This document shows positions 44,587-57,341 of a stretch of 64,000 nt of DNA, one piece after another. Both the position numbers and the translations under genes were made by a program. This DNA comes from Collybiopsis luxurians FD-317 M1 (lineage: Eukaryota > Basidiomycota > Agaricomycetes > Agaricales > Omphalotaceae): positions 89,159-153,158 of the forward strand of contig KN834816.1 in the NCBI GenBank assembly GCA_000827265.1. The letters are read 5' to 3'. Position 1 is the first letter of the stretch, and every line of letters starts with the position of its first letter. The notes under the pieces are model-generated. The model saw only the letters and a list, made by a program, of their open reading frames with translations. It made no database searches and was not told the origin of the DNA.

Positions 44587-44660
44587 GGCCGACTAGCTCA
44601 GTTGGTTAGAGCGTCGTGCTAATAACGCGAAGGTCTTGGGTTCGATCCCCACGTTGGCCA
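44587..44660 (+). tRNA. tRNA-Ile (anticodon AAT)
   Basis: The 74-nt cloverleaf is complete. The acceptor stem GGCCGAC/GTTGGCC has one G-T pair. The D arm is GCTC...GAGC. The anticodon stem is TCGTG/CGCGA with loop CTAATAA and anticodon AAT at 44621-44623. The T loop is TTCGATC, and the discriminator base A is at 44660. No intron. The outer pair of the T stem is a T-C mismatch (TTGGG against CCCAC). A T-run lies shortly downstream (44684-44689), suitable for Pol III termination. Confidence 0.95.
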
Positions 44661-45147
44661 GTAGTGTAGTTTGGGGTAATCCTTTTTTTCCTACGTAGTA
44701 TGTAGTAGGTACTGTAAAGGTCACCCTTCGTTATAATCGTTTCCCCAGTTAGTGTATTTAGCTTTTGTACAGTTCATTCGCAATGACAACGTGCAGCAAA
44801 AAATACCCGATAATTTGATCGTCAAAGCCTAAAAAACGGCAATTCCAGGAAGAACGTGTTGAAGTTTCCCGGAGGGCTCGACTTTCGAGTATTGTAAAGT
44901 GCACTTATGCTGAATGAAGTTCCACATGCGCGCAACAAAACTAGTGCAACCTTGCCTTCAAACGAGTACAGATCCAGCCGAAGTTTTTCATTCTCGACCG
45001 AACTGATAATTCAAAGCAAGCATGGATACGGAAGACTTTGAGTTCGACCAGTTCGGGCGTTTCGTATTGCGACTAACTTTTAAAGCTTAAAGTCCCACGC
45101 CACTTTGTGACCCAACCGCGTTGTCACAGGCTTGAATCTGTTCCACC
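44661..45147. other. intergenic region, no gene seen
   Basis: Between the tRNA and the next gene. It starts with the Pol III-type T-run. Confidence 0.5.
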
Positions 45148-46773
45148 ATGTCCGAAGGCATGAATGGACTTACACACCCTCAGAAACTCCATGAATCCAA
45201 CACTCTTCTTTCCAAACTTCGTAATTTTTCCTCTATCAGCTCCCTTTTTTTCAGCTCGAACGCTGCGAATGCTACCAGTGAAGACTATCGCTTTGGCTTC
45301 GATGATGAAGATCTAACTGGCGTCGAACTGTGGGATCCTGCCTCCGAGCTTTTAGCTTCTTCTGTTCAAAATCATCGTAATCCTGATGATCATGTTTGCA
45401 ACAATCAGAATCTTCTTCCACTTCTAGACGTAGACACTCCAACGCCTACACGTCCAGCTACCCCCAGAAACAATCTCTTCACCCAGCCTCGATCGTATTC
45501 TACAATGAAGTACTCTCCCAGGGTCCAGCAGAACGTACATATCCATCATGGCTTTCGCGACTGCAACGGCATCAAAGACGCAGATGAAGGTGGAACCGCG
45601 CTTTCTGATATGTCTGGACCTGTTGAACAATGCAATCTCACATCTTCAAGCTATTCCACCATTATTGCTTTTTTGTCCTCTCAACTGTCATCTAGCGATC
45701 TCTCTTCGTTGTCCTCAAATTCGGATGATACTCCTCCTTTGTCTCCAAATGATGACTCCTCTATCGGATCGGATCCCTCAATTGTATCGTTGACGCAGGA
45801 ATTGCAAATAGCAGAATCCCAGCGAGAACTGGTTCACCTTCACAGCGAAGAGGATGAGGTGAAAACCTGCCGAGAAGAGATCAAGGAAGGGAAGAGGCCC
45901 GCACGAGAAATAGTGAGTTGTTTCTCTTCTTTTTGTGGCGCCTGTCGGATAACACTAATCTACACAGAGTTTTGACGCGCTAATCGATGATCTTTCCGTC
46001 CCGAACGACCATTCCAGCAACCATCAGAGCAAAGACCGATTTCCGCTTGATAATGCAGAAGAGTGGTACGGTCTGGAGTATACCCTGGAATTGAGCCGCA
46101 GGGAACGTAGAGCTTCAGAAACATACTCTTGTGATGAATCCGTGGGCGAATCTTCTCGAGTATGTGTTCTTCTGATTCGGATTCTTTCCCGCAATCTCCT
46201 CTACTTCACTCTCATCTCTCGTTTGTAAATACAGAGCCGCGAATCGTGGGCTGCCCTCCGTCTAGGGAGGATTCATCCTTTCTTCGAAGTCGAGGATTAT
46301 CACCAATGGAAGAACTGGCACCTCTATCTTGACCGTGAAGACGAAAGGCGCAAGCACTGCAGGGGGCGAGAATTCGAAGCCAAGTCGAAAGATCTGGCGT
46401 TACTCTATCTGAAAGAGATGAGGGCAAGGGACTTGATGCATTGGCAACAGGTGAGAATATATCTTCATCTATCCGAGTCGCTGTTGCACGTTGACATTTT
46501 TTCTGATCGAAACGCTTAGGAGGTATATGGGATGGTAGGACGAGATGTTAAAGAAAGGCTCGCATGGCTCGCAGTGCATCGTCGAGTAAGTCTCGTCTTC
46601 CGTTCCTCCTGCCTGCTAATGATTCCCCGCAGGACCCATACTATCCTCCGAAAAAGCACAATTTCGGCTGGTACCTCAAACGCTCACGTTCCATTGCTTG
46701 TTTGCGTGAGCTTCAGCCGAAAGGTGCTCCAATTATGATCAGCCGTGGTGGGCGAGCTAGACCTCGGGGTTAA
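45148..46773 (+). CDS. hypothetical basidiomycete protein
   Basis: ATG 45148 starts MSEGMNGLTHPQKLHESN. The N-terminal 250 residues are Ser/Asp-rich and probably disordered (LSSQLSSSDLSSLSSNSDD). An acidic, charged segment follows (HSEEDEVKTCREEIKEG). After introns near 45910-45968, 46159-46233, 46450-46519 and 46584-46630 come SRESWAALRLGRIHPFFEVE, EDERRKHCRGREFEAKSKD, EVYGMVGRDVKERLAWLAVH and DPYYPPKKHNFGWYLKRSRS. The stop is at 46771-46773. The C-terminal part looks folded and basic, but I do not recognise the domain. No signal peptide or membrane segment. Confidence 0.75.
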
Positions 46774-47705
46774 TTTTTATTTGGCGAAACGTGGAAGCCC
46801 ATAATCAGAAGTGCTAGTCCTTAGCTCTTTCAGATCCTCAGAAGACTTTTTTCCCCTTGAGCTCTCAAACGCATCATCTCGCATACAGGCACTTGTCTTA
46901 CAGTTTTCTAATACCTAATGTGTTCCGCTAATTTCATGGCTATTACCGATTTTTACTTAGCTTGATCCCGCTCCACCTTGGAATACACGTATTTTCGCAA
47001 TACCGATAATGTATTTGACTATAATTTGTCGTTCTCCCTCAGATGTCACTGTAACACATTCACATCGTTGCCTCTATCGCCGAGTTAGGATTTACGAGCT
47101 TGGCAAGCGGGTTCAAAGTACATCAGTATTTCTCACTTTGACCGGATGAACGCGCGCATTAGCAAAACGGTCAAACTTGTAGTATTCCTTTATCTCTCTG
47201 CGATGTATCATCCTTAGATTATTAGATGATATGCGTAGGTTGGTTGATGTGGTGAACATGGAGACATTTGAAATCTCATGGCTGGATATTGTCGGCGTGA
47301 TTTTGGTGGTACCACCGCGTCTCCGAAAAAAAGTACCATTTCCCTAGTGAACAAATCTTGGTTCTAAGTTCGATAATGATTCCACTAAAGAAAGACAGCA
47401 CAACAAGAAAGTATACGAAATGTATCTATGCAATGTGGTCCTGGACTTGTCCCAACTCGAGAAGAGCGAGATTTGGAAAGTACCTCTTCAGTTCTAATTG
47501 AGAGACGAAACTGTCGAACCAATCTAGGTCGGAAGTCCGTAGAACATAGCCTTCACGCGACACAAGACAGAAATTTAATTCGCGCAGAGTTTCCAATGGT
47601 CCCCATGTGTCAAGAAATGATTTTAGGATCTGGATGACAAGAAGTAAATGAAAACACGTTAGAAATTTGACTGGGTAGAAGAGCGAAAAGCAGCTAGATT
47701 TAACA
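46774..47705. other. convergent intergenic region, no gene seen
   Basis: About 930 bp between two convergent genes. A short open frame at 47428-47637 has no recognisable product. Confidence 0.5.
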
Positions 47706-49048
47706 CTACATCAATCTTACATTCTCCGAGTGTTTCTTGTATTCTGCATTATAATAATGATAGCCTTCGATGTCGACATTTACCCTTAAAGACAGGTATT
47801 TCAGTTTTGGAAGGCATCGTCGCATATTTTTGTACCCAGGCCCTCCCGGTCGCACTGTTGCACAGGGCAGATGATCAATCCGTTCAACGTCAATACACGG
47901 ATGGTCAAACAAAAGCCTGATATCTGCAGAAACCTGGTGGTTGTAGGAAAACTGAAGACCTCGAGATTGTACATCAAATTTCAGTGCTCCTAAGAGCACG
48001 ATCTCCCTAAGAGAGTGAGGTCCAGCGAAAATATATGCAAGATGCGGCGGCATGACAAGTGTTCGCAGATTGGATAACGGCGATAAAGAAAGCGAGAGAC
48101 TAGCGCTTAGTAACGGTGTTGCAATTTGTGCGTTTTCAGGCAACCGAACCCCATTCAGATCCAGAGTAGTAAGTGTCGGAATGCGACATACGAGGTTATA
48201 GAGAAGCAGTAAATCTTCCACTTCCCCCACTTCAAGCTTCTGATAAGGAGGAAGCGTCCCTTGTGAAGCTAGGCCGCATATCACCGGCCAAGAGTATGTC
48301 TTGAGTGTCTTAAGATGAGGGATCGTAGTTAACGGGACAAATTTTGCCTCCATATGTTGATGCCTTTCTGTCGAAGACCCGTCGTTTCGAATATACAAAG
48401 AGAGAGATTCTAATCGAAGAGCTGATGCGCAAGAAATGATATCAGCGTCCGTCACATCATAAATTACGCTGGGTGAGAGAGAGTACAATCCCAGAGAGGA
48501 TAGGTTCGAGAGCTCGGAGATATTCTTGAATAAGCTTGGCGAATGTAGATCATATACATTGAGATCCTTAATATTGGGCGACTTCAGCAAAATATCTTCG
48601 CAAAAGCGCTGAAACGAGGTTGATGCCGAGCCGGCGAATTCGATTTCAAGATATCGAGTGTATTTCAAGAGTGAGACAGCACGTCGATCCGACGTTTCTC
48701 GGATGGCTTTGAGGAGTTTGAGATGACTCGCAATCTGAGCTGTCTCTGGATGGTCGAAGTCCGCGAAGTAAATCGCGCTGAACCTATTCGGAATGATAAC
48801 GGACGCAAAGAATCGACAAGTAAGCACCAGATTGTCCAAGTCTTTCCGGCTATGTATGCCTGAGATGATTTCGAGATAAATTTCGTTGGGAATTGGATCC
48901 AGCTGTTGATTTCCTCGACGTCGTTCAGGTGCTGTAGATTATAAAACGGTGTGAGGAACCTTGGAGGAAAAGAAGTAAAATGATGCTCACAACTCCATTC
49001 TTCGATATCACGGATGGAATTGGTGTTTGGAACTAGGTTATCAGCCAT
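47706..49048 (-). CDS. F-box protein
   Basis: ATG 49048 starts MADNLVPNTNSIRDIEEWSS. A 58-bp intron follows. Then comes an F-box: LDPIPNEIYLEIISGIHSRK, DLDNLVLTCRFFASVIIPNR. The remaining ~370 residues are leucine-rich in an irregular LRR-like pattern (FCEDILLKSPNIKDLNVYDL, ELSNLSSLGLYSLS, PTLTTLDLNGVRLPE, LPKLKYLSLRVNVD). The F-box would bind Skp1 in an SCF ubiquitin ligase, and the leucine-rich part would select the substrate. Mushrooms carry large F-box families, so the target cannot be guessed. The gene ends at TAG 47706-47708. Confidence 0.85.
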
Positions 49049-49983
49049 TGAGCTGGAGATGGTGGTGGCTGGTGGCTGAAGATGGAGCGCTGGACCGGCG
49101 CTAGAAATGTTCTTTTAAGCGCCCTCTTCGAGAAGTAAGTAGTGAGCTTGGGACCCAGAGGATTGCTAGATAAAAAATTTCTATACCGTCTGCGCGTGGT
49201 AAGCTAATAAAGACCGTGACATGGCTGCTCAGACTAACCAGAAAAACAAAAAGTCGATGCATCTCAACGGTATTACAATCACCAACACAACTGTGTACAC
49301 CAAAATGAGCTTCCTTAACTTCACTAGTACGTGTATTCTGAGGTCTCGTTCAAAAATTCGGTGCAGATATCCCAGCCGCTGCGCCGAAACGGCAAAGGTC
49401 GCTACAATTTGAATCTTACAGTGCCGCTAGCAAAGTAGCTCCTGCGCCGTATCCAGGATTCTGCACTATCCAAATCCTAGAAAAAATCCCTTCCTCTCTC
49501 GTCTTTGGATTCTCCGCCTTTATTTGAGCGTGTGGGAGGATGGGAAAGATCGACACGGAGTCAAAGAGGTAAATCCAAGGAAGGATCCGCAGATTCCCAG
49601 CTCTCAAGCTTAAAAAAGAGGGTGAAAGTTGGATAAAGAAAAGAAGGTGACAAAGTAACTAAGGTTGTCTCTCAGCTCGAGCTTAACGTTATTAGCACTG
49701 AGTTCCTGCCCTGAGGAACCAGCCAAGGAGTCGGAGCAGACTGAAATAAACTTGTCTATGCACGATGAACAGGTCGAGGCGCCGCTACAGAGGATCGAAT
49801 CATTCCAATTCCATTATGAATGACTGCATCTCCAACGATACATTTTCATGCTTCGAGGCAGTCCAGAGCACCCCAGATTGTCGTATTTCTGTGCGCAAAC
49901 GTACACAGGGGTAATTAATAGGCAGGTGAGAAAGGAAGTAAACGGTAGTAGATACACAAAAACAGAACAAATAGAGCGATAGA
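49049..49983. other. intergenic region, perhaps one tiny gene
   Basis: A frame from ATG 49221 gives a Lys/Asn/Thr-rich start (MAAQTNQKNKKSMHLNG). With a GT-AG intron (49328-49421 area) it would end after about 41 residues, so it is weak. No other feature seen. Confidence 0.3.
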
Positions 49984-52113
49984 TCATGCCTCGGATTTTT
50001 TCTTCTTCTTCTTGGGTGCATCTCCGTTTGTTTGTGCGCTCGCAGCAGCGGCAGCTGCTGCGGCCTTCTCAGCCTTTCGTGCCTTTTTCCGTGCTTTTCT
50101 TTCTTCTTCGGTCTCCTCCTATAAGACAGTTTTAGTGAATGACGCACGCAGGAAGAGTGGGTAATACTTACCCTTGGCGTTTCCTCTTCAGCTTCTTCGT
50201 TGACGTCGCTCTCTCTCCGCTTCCTCTTCTTGTCCTTCTTGTCCTTCTTCTCCTTTTCCTTCTCCTCACCATCGACATCCATCGGCACTTCAGCTGATTC
50301 TTGCGCCTTCTTTTTCTCAGCCTTCTTCGCCTTCCGCTCCTCCTTCAACCGCTTCTTTTCTTCTTTCATGTCCGATACGATCTTGACCGCCTGCTCATGA
50401 GGTGACTCTCGCTGAGTGGGTACAAGATCTGTCTGCGTGTTATACGTCTTGGTCTCGCCTGACATTTGGAATTTCTGCTGCCTCTGGCCATTATCACCGA
50501 ATCTGCGCACATTGGAGGCACCATCTTGGTACTCGAGTGCGCGGAGACGAGACTCGAGCTTGGCGCGATGGGCGATACCTATTGAAGGAGCATCGGCCTC
50601 GGATTTCTCGTCAGAGTCGGCCAGAGCGTCGACACGGATAGAGAGGGCTGCTTTGGTTGCGACCATACGGGCCATCTGAATCAAAGACGTCAGTGTCAAT
50701 GTAGAATCCGATTTCAAATGCAACTCACTTTGCCTTTGAGCTTGGGAGGTGCTTGTCCGATAAGAGAAGCCTAGAAGCATAGGAACTCAGTACTCATAAC
50801 TGGCAGGTAGAGTCGAGATTTACGTGATATATTAGCCCATACTTGGGCGTATCGTGCTTGGTTTTCAGAGCCCGGAAAAGAGCTTTTTCTGCACCTAAGA
50901 TCTGCACTGTACTTGCTGGGTGCTTGGCAAGGCTGAGCAAACTTCCAGCATGACTGATCAACCGTGCACCGACAAGTTCACCAACTAATGCAGTGAGATT
51001 GGGAGCAATCGCAGTCATACGATTGCGTAAGTATTCGGATAACTGCGTTCGATATGCAGAAATTGATATCACTTGTTCGCAGAGAGAATGTATGTGATCC
51101 ATGTCGGAATCGGAGATTTCGGTACCCATTGAGATTTCGGCGGCGGCTTTGAGAACAGCTTCAAGGTCTTCTGGGAGGATGGAGGCAAGGGATGTTGATG
51201 CGGCGTTGGTTCGGAAACCTAAGGAACGTCGTCAAACATAGAACTGGAGAGTTTGGTGGCTTTACGAACCCATCGCGCGGACAACTTTGGCGTATGCACT
51301 GTTATCCACAATAATTTTGGCCATTTCAGGAAAATGCCAACCGTACCACTCCTATGAAAGAGTCAAAATGGGAAGGTAGGGACTCGTAATACGACATACC
51401 TTTACTCTCATAGCGTAAATATTGATCTCTTTGTCGAGGTCATCCAGCAATGCAATCGCTTGCACAACCATAGTGTCAACCTTGTCCGGCGAGAATTTTA
51501 TTTTGAATCTGAACGCGTGCGTTAGCATGAAAATCAGTGAATTGAGAGTAACATACCGAGATAGAGAATGTCCAAGACCGAGACTCATAGTAGCAAGATC
51601 CTTGGGGTCAAGACCATCCAAAAGGGCCGTAAGCTGGCCTCTGATACCTCTCCAAATTTCCTCATATTCAGAGTCGGAAGCTGCAACTTTGATGCTGAGC
51701 TTTTTTGATATTGAAGTTGCTGAAAGGCAAAAAATTAATACGTACTTCAGATAAGATACATGAAGACATACCAAGGTGCTTGTCAACAACCAAAAGAGAG
51801 TCCTTGCCTTTCCCCTTGCCTAGAACCTCATCCGTTAAGAATTTCTTCAGTCCCGGTCCAAGTTTTCCTTCTTGGAGAGCCGTCATATCTTCCACAGCCG
51901 TTGCCGTTGATGTAAATCGATGAAGAGCTTTCAACTTTAATCTAAGCCATAACTGAGCGGTTTTCCAGTCTATCCAAAGGTCTGCACATACAATTTATTG
52001 GCAGATACTGGGCTTTCAAATTCCTTCCGGACTTGGCTTTCGTCCATTTTTGTCACGGAGTCAGACATTTTGAAAAGGCAGTAGCCCATTGCTGTCTCAT
52101 AAAGGACCAGCAT
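49984..52113 (-). CDS. NOP58: nucleolar box C/D snoRNP protein NOP58
   Basis: ATG 52113 starts [20 protein letters not shown], which matches the conserved MLVLFETPAG start of NOP58. Exons then give [94 protein letters not shown] and [16 protein letters not shown]. The NOP domain follows ([60 protein letters not shown]), then [11 protein letters not shown]. The Lys/Glu-rich KKE/D tail contains [13 protein letters not shown] and ends KKKKKSEA. This is the full architecture: N-terminal domain, coiled-coil, NOP domain and charged tail. It functions in snoRNA-guided 2'-O-methylation and pre-rRNA processing in the nucleolus. Confidence 0.96.
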
Positions 52114-52315
52114 CGTGGAGAACTAAGGAAAGAGGTCGAGAGGTCGTAGCGCGTATGGACAAGGAAAACAGAAAAAAAAAGTTTCGGCGCTAACCTGAAA
52201 AAATTAGCGCCTGCATGTGACCTCTGGTATCGCGGCTCGCGTTCCGCGGACTGAACCCGAACAGCGGCTTGCCTCCTACTCTCATCTTCAAGCTTCATTG
52301 CTCGCTGTCAGCGAC
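52114..52315. promoter_or_regulatory. short divergent promoter, NOP58 and carboxypeptidase
   Basis: Only 202 bp separate the two divergent start codons. A reverse-complement GC-rich motif and an A-run (52170-52180) lie between. No specific site assigned. Confidence 0.45.
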
Positions 52316-54383
52316 ATGCTGGTTAAGATTGCTACGTTCCTGCTGTTTGCCTCTTTATGTATTGCAGCCAACTCGCAAGAGCCTCTCTCAAATGTGTTCA
52401 ATGTACCGAGTAGTTCAGATGCTCAGCAACTGCATCTTTCTTCTTTAGGCTCGGACAGCTTTACGATACTCAACCATTCCCGCTTTCCAAATCACAGAGT
52501 TCGCGTCAAAAAGACGCAGTTCTGTGACTCTACCGTCAAGTCAGTCTTTGGAAGATCTCCTAGTAACGAACGCAACGTTTTTTTAATGTCCATTTAGCAT
52601 GTACACAGGGTACTTGGATGTCGACGCTGGAGCTAAGCATCTGTTCTTCTATTTCTTCGAGAGTAGAAACGATCCGTTCAGAGGTAAGATCCTTGATTTG
52701 TTCGCCTCAACTAGACTGATATGTCGCCCCAGATGATATTATCATGTGGATTAATGGGGGTAAAGACATCACTCATGATCTTCGAGGCAGTATTCTTTCT
52801 CATTCCCTGCAGGCCCTGGCTGTTCTTCTTCAATGGGACTGTTAATGGAATTGGGTAAGCTAGCACCATCTCACTACCCTGTGAATCTAATTATCACCTT
52901 CACAGGACCTTGCAATATCGACATGAGTTCTACTTCGAAGAACGGCACACTTTGGAACCCTCATTCATGGAACGAAGCTGCCAATATATTCTTCCTAGAT
53001 CAACCGTGAGTTGCCCGCGACCTATCCTTAGGCTCACATCTCAGTACTATGGTAACAGCGTTGGAGTCGGTTTCTCATATGCCGACTTTGGGGAAACTAT
53101 ACAAACTACCGAGGAGGCCGCGAAAAATGTTCACGCATTCATAACGATCTTTTTCGAGACCTTTACTCAGTTCTCGGGGAGACCGTTGCACTTATCCGGG
53201 GAATCGTATGGGGTAAGTCCGCCTTTCAACAACAACGAATCGTATGCCCATAACTCCCAGGGACGATATCTACCTGTTTTCGCTAGTGAAATATATGATC
53301 AGAATGTCATTACAAAACGAGAAAGTCGTCCAGAAATCAACTTGCAAAGCGTCATTATCGGAAACGGCAATACTGGAATCTCAACGTTAGTCGTTATCAT
53401 GGCAGAAAGAGCTACTCTAAGCCGTGATTTGCAGATTGTATCCCGGAAGATATGAAATAGAATGTGGTACAGCTGCCCTGGAAACCCCATTTCAGTTCAT
53501 AAGCACTTGCGTTAGAATGAAGATGGCAGTAAGTGTCGCTAAAATTAGACTCTTATCCACTATACAATCTCTGATGCCCTTACATAGCTTCCTCGATGCC
53601 AGCAGCTCATGAAGGATAGCTGTTTGGACCAGTTTGACATGATCAATTGTCGGGCTGCTATCAATTTCTGCGACAGCGAATTGTCGACTGGGATGTGGAC
53701 CAGTGGTAAGGGCCAATGGTTGCCACTTATTAATGACGATTGATTCTATTATGTTCTAGGCCGCAACGTCTATGATATTTCAAAGGTGATTTTTCTCGTA
53801 TAATGCTGTAAGGGTTTGCGCCAATTCTGATCATTGACGTTGATGAGCAGATGTGCGTTGGCGATGACTTGTGTTACGAAGAAAATACTGCCATCAAAAG
53901 GTACCTGAACCTGCCTGAAACTCGCGCGTTGCTTGGAGTTGAAACGCCGAAGAACTTCACTCCCTGTTCACCTGAGGTTGGCGAAAATTTCAGTCTTCAC
54001 ATGGATAAGTACAACACCCCGACGCATCTTTACGTGGCTGGCCTTTTGGACAGAAATATTCGAGTTCTTATCTATGCAGGAACATTCGACTGGCAGTGTA
54101 ATTGGCTTAGTAATAAGCTATGGGTTGACGCATTGGAATGGCGAGATGCTGATCAGTATCGCCGAGCGGAATGGAGAGATTGGAATGTCCAAGGACGAAA
54201 AGCAGGTGAAGTCAAATCAACCCCACTGCTCACCTTTGCGACTATCAGAGGGGCAGGACATATGATGAGTATATTTCCTTTCCCGCTTTGTACCTTTCCT
54301 GATATCCGATGCAGGTCCCACACGATAAACCGGAAGAGGCTCTTGCTATGATACAAAGGTGGCTGAAGCATGAAAGCCTCTAG
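52316..54383 (+). CDS. secreted serine carboxypeptidase (peptidase family S10)
   Basis: ATG 52316 gives a signal peptide (MLVKIATFLLFASLCIAANS). Joined exons read QFCDSTVK, MYTGYLDVDAGAKHLFFYFF, ESRNDPF, DDIIMWINGG, PGCSSSMGLLMELGPCNI, NIFFLDQP, VGVGFSYADFGET, HLSGESYG (catalytic Ser), GRYLPVFASEIYDQN, CQQLMKDSCLDQFD, MCVGDDLCYEE, LIYAGTFDWQCNW (catalytic Asp) and TIRGAGHMVPHDKPEEALAM (catalytic His). About ten introns. The triad is complete and the length is normal for vacuolar or secreted carboxypeptidases. The signal peptide without an obvious long propeptide suggests secretion for extracellular peptide digestion. The end is TAG 54381-54383. Confidence 0.92.
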
Positions 54384-55170
54384 CACTATGTACCCCTTGC
54401 CTATACTGATAATGAACAAAATCATTCGAGCGATGCGCTATAGGTCGAGAACATCGCCCAGTTGAGTCTTCTCACCTTGACGACCACCAAGTGTATCATC
54501 AATGTCAGGGAAGTATAGTCAGAGCATAGAGTGAAAAAGTACGGAAAGTGCTATTATTGGCGGACCATCATTCCGTTCTGTATGGCCCATCACTCCGACC
54601 CGAAAGAAAGGTTCTCCATCATTCAAGCCCAATGGGATTCCGGGGAGCCTCCGAGCCTGAAGATCAAAGCTGAACGAGCGCCCGGTGACCAGAAGCGTCA
54701 TAAAATGTCGAAGTTTGTCGTCTGCAGCGCGAAGTCTTAGATTTTTTTCCCTCGGCTGCAATCATAAGAAGCGTCATGTAGAATTGCGGAGGCTTTCTTT
54801 GCTTGCAGCAGGATTTAGTGCTTACCATTGGGGTCACCATGGCGATATTTATTTCCTAAAAGGTGACCGAAAGCACCGAACCAAATCAACGACACCCACT
54901 ATACGGGTTTTCCCATGCTTGATGGTTGGCAGTATACAAAAGGGCACCATGAATCAGATTGTTGCCTGCCTCTTCGTGTTTCCCTCCCTTCTTCGTTCAC
55001 CCTAAGTAAGCGACCTTTATTTTTCTCTGCACGGAATATTCACCGCAATATCTACAGTTTTCTTTTGGGTCTGCCCGGCTGCACCCCCTGGTCCCATCTT
55101 TCACGGTTCTCCAACCCGTTCACATTCTTTTAAGCAGGCTTTAGTTTGGTGGCAATTTATTGAATAAAAA
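54384..55170. other. intergenic region, no gene seen
   Basis: 787 bp. It has short open frames on both strands, none recognisable. It serves as 5' flank of the ferritin-like gene. Confidence 0.5.
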
Positions 55171-56612
55171 ATGCGTTTCTCTACCTCTACCATCCTTGCA
55201 TTGGCAGTGCCTGCAGCCTACGCCGCTCCCCTTCGTACGACAGCCAAACGTGCTGCTATCGATATCACGGTCCTCCGTATGTTGTTCACTCAAATAAACC
55301 ACTTGCTCCAGTGCTAACTAATGGAGAACAGAATTTGCGAACGTTTTGGAACAGCTTGAATCTCAATTTTACTCTGCTGGTCTTCAAAAATTCCAGGATT
55401 CTGACTTCGCAGCGGCTGGCTTCACCGCCAGTACCATAGCCACGCAACAGATCACGAATATCCAGTCTGATGAAGCGACCCATGCATCTGTCCTTGAGGT
55501 ATGTGATTGATATCTCGAAGAGATGAGATGACATTGAAAATTTAATGGCTATAACAGGCAGAATTAACGAACCTGGGAGCGTCTGCGATTTCGACATGCA
55601 CTTTCAACTTTGATTCTGCTTTGACAGATGTTGCTACCATGGCTGCGACCGCTCGTGTGGTGGAGAACCTTGGTGTTTCGGCATATCTTGGGGCAGCATC
55701 ATTACTGACGGATCCTCAACTTTTGGAGGCTGCTGGCTCGATTTTGACCGTAGAGGCCCGCCACCAGACGATCCTGAACGTTTTGTCTGGAACCGGCACA
55801 GCAATTCCCTCCGCTTTTGACCTTGCCCTGACTCCCAGCGAAGTCCTCGCTATCGCTTCTCCCTTCATCAGTGGGTGTGATCTCGGACTTCCCGGTTAGT
55901 CTGCCATTTTTCAACCGTTTTGCTCTGAGCTAATGTGTGTTGTATCGCTAGCCAACCCCACCCTGACCGTCACCAACACTGGCACCGTCAGCCAGGGTAC
56001 TTCCTTAACCTTCCAGTCCTCGGCTATCAACTCATCTGTTGACACAAGCGTAAGTTGACCACTACTAAGTGCAAGACGAGACTGTTCTGAAATTCCCTTC
56101 TGCTCCAGTCTCTTTCCTGTCAAATGATGGTCGGCGGTAACCCCATCGCAATCTCCCTGCCCTACAACCAATGTATAGTCCCCAACACCGTCAACGGCCC
56201 TGTCGCAATCTACATCACCTCGGATAACAACCCCCTCCAGAACAACGTCGTCAACCGAGCTAGCGCCAACAACGTCCTCGCAGGTCCCACCATGGCCTTC
56301 ATCGATGCTCAGCCCGAGAGCCTCGGCCAGATGGTCCGCAACAGTGGCTCCGGCTCCGCCGCTGGCAGCAGCAGCACCACTACCATCTCCCCCGACGCCG
56401 CTCAATCCATCATCGCTTCTGGATCGTCTACCGCGACTGCATCTGCCGCTACTTCCACTGCATCCGGCTCTGTTTCGAGCACCAACTCCTCAGCGTCTAA
56501 CTCGGTGAACGACGCCTCCGACCCATCCGCTCCTTTCCGTGATGACTTTACTGGTCTCTCGCCCAAGGGCGACATCTTGGTAAATGGATGGACCAACATC
56601 CCTTCAAACTGA
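55171..56612 (+). CDS. secreted ferritin-like domain protein with Ser/Thr-rich tail
   Basis: ATG 55171 gives a signal peptide (MRFSTSTILALAVPAAYAAP). The ferritin-like four-helix part is spread over exons joined at about 55275-55332, 55499-55559, 55895-55952 and 56050-56109. It reads QFANVLEQLESQFYSAGLQK, DEATHASVLE, AYLGAASLLTDPQLLEAAGS and LTVEARHQTILNVLSG. Glu and His in these helices fit the PF13668 type known in secreted fungal proteins such as desiccation or stress-related ones. An Ig-like stretch (PTLTVTNTGTVSQGTSLTFQ) and a long Ser/Thr/Ala tail follow, ending NGWTNIPSN. No GPI-type hydrophobic end is seen, so it is probably secreted or loosely wall-bound. Function is unknown. Confidence 0.9.
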
Positions 56613-57341
56613 ACGGCCCTCGTGTAGTTTGAACCAGCGAAAAGGGATAGGTGGGACGGGAAAGGGAGGCAACGATCACGGTTTTACACGCCAGGGACTT
56701 TTTGTTTTGAAGACCTAGAGTACGACTGGTGTTTTTGGCAAAAATGGACATTCGCAAAGGACATACACTGCTTTTTAATCCCCTTTTTTTAGTAGCTGGA
56801 GAGAACATAGGGATGGTGGATACATCCCTTATACCGCATTCGCTTTCGAAATTCTTTTATTTTGCCCCCGCAGCTCTTTCGCCTGTTTTCTTTTTTTTTT
56901 CTCTTATTCTTATTCAAAGCTGTGTTTCATGTGGGCTTTGTTTCGTTCGTATTTTCATTCGGTTCGTGTCGGAGTAACGCACCTAGAAGGGAGAGGCGGT
57001 CCGAATTCACTAGGGTTTTACTTGTGTGTAGCTAGACTTTTTTCTGTTACTATAAAGGATCGATGTACTCTAGTCTACGTATGCGCTAAATCCAGAGGAT
57101 TCGATAAACTGCAATTACTAGCTAGATATGAACCTTCCAAAGTAAATCTAGAAACATATCAAAGGTAATACCCCTTGTTATGCGAAATTAAACCTCGTAG
57201 ATAAAGTAATCCAGATGCACTATATAAATTACAGATGCAAAATCCTCCTTTCGCAGTGTTCAATGAATGATATAAATAATTAATAGGAAGTCTCCCAAGT
57301 CCGCATCCCGCCGTCAACTGGTCTACACCCCCGAACTCACG
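56613..57341. other. convergent intergenic region, no gene seen
   Basis: 729 bp between two convergent genes with T-rich runs at 56890-56901. No gene seen. Confidence 0.5.

Noticed and set aside
54519..55005. Open frames between the carboxypeptidase and the ferritin-like gene
   Set aside because: They overlap on both strands, are short and lack any recognisable motif.
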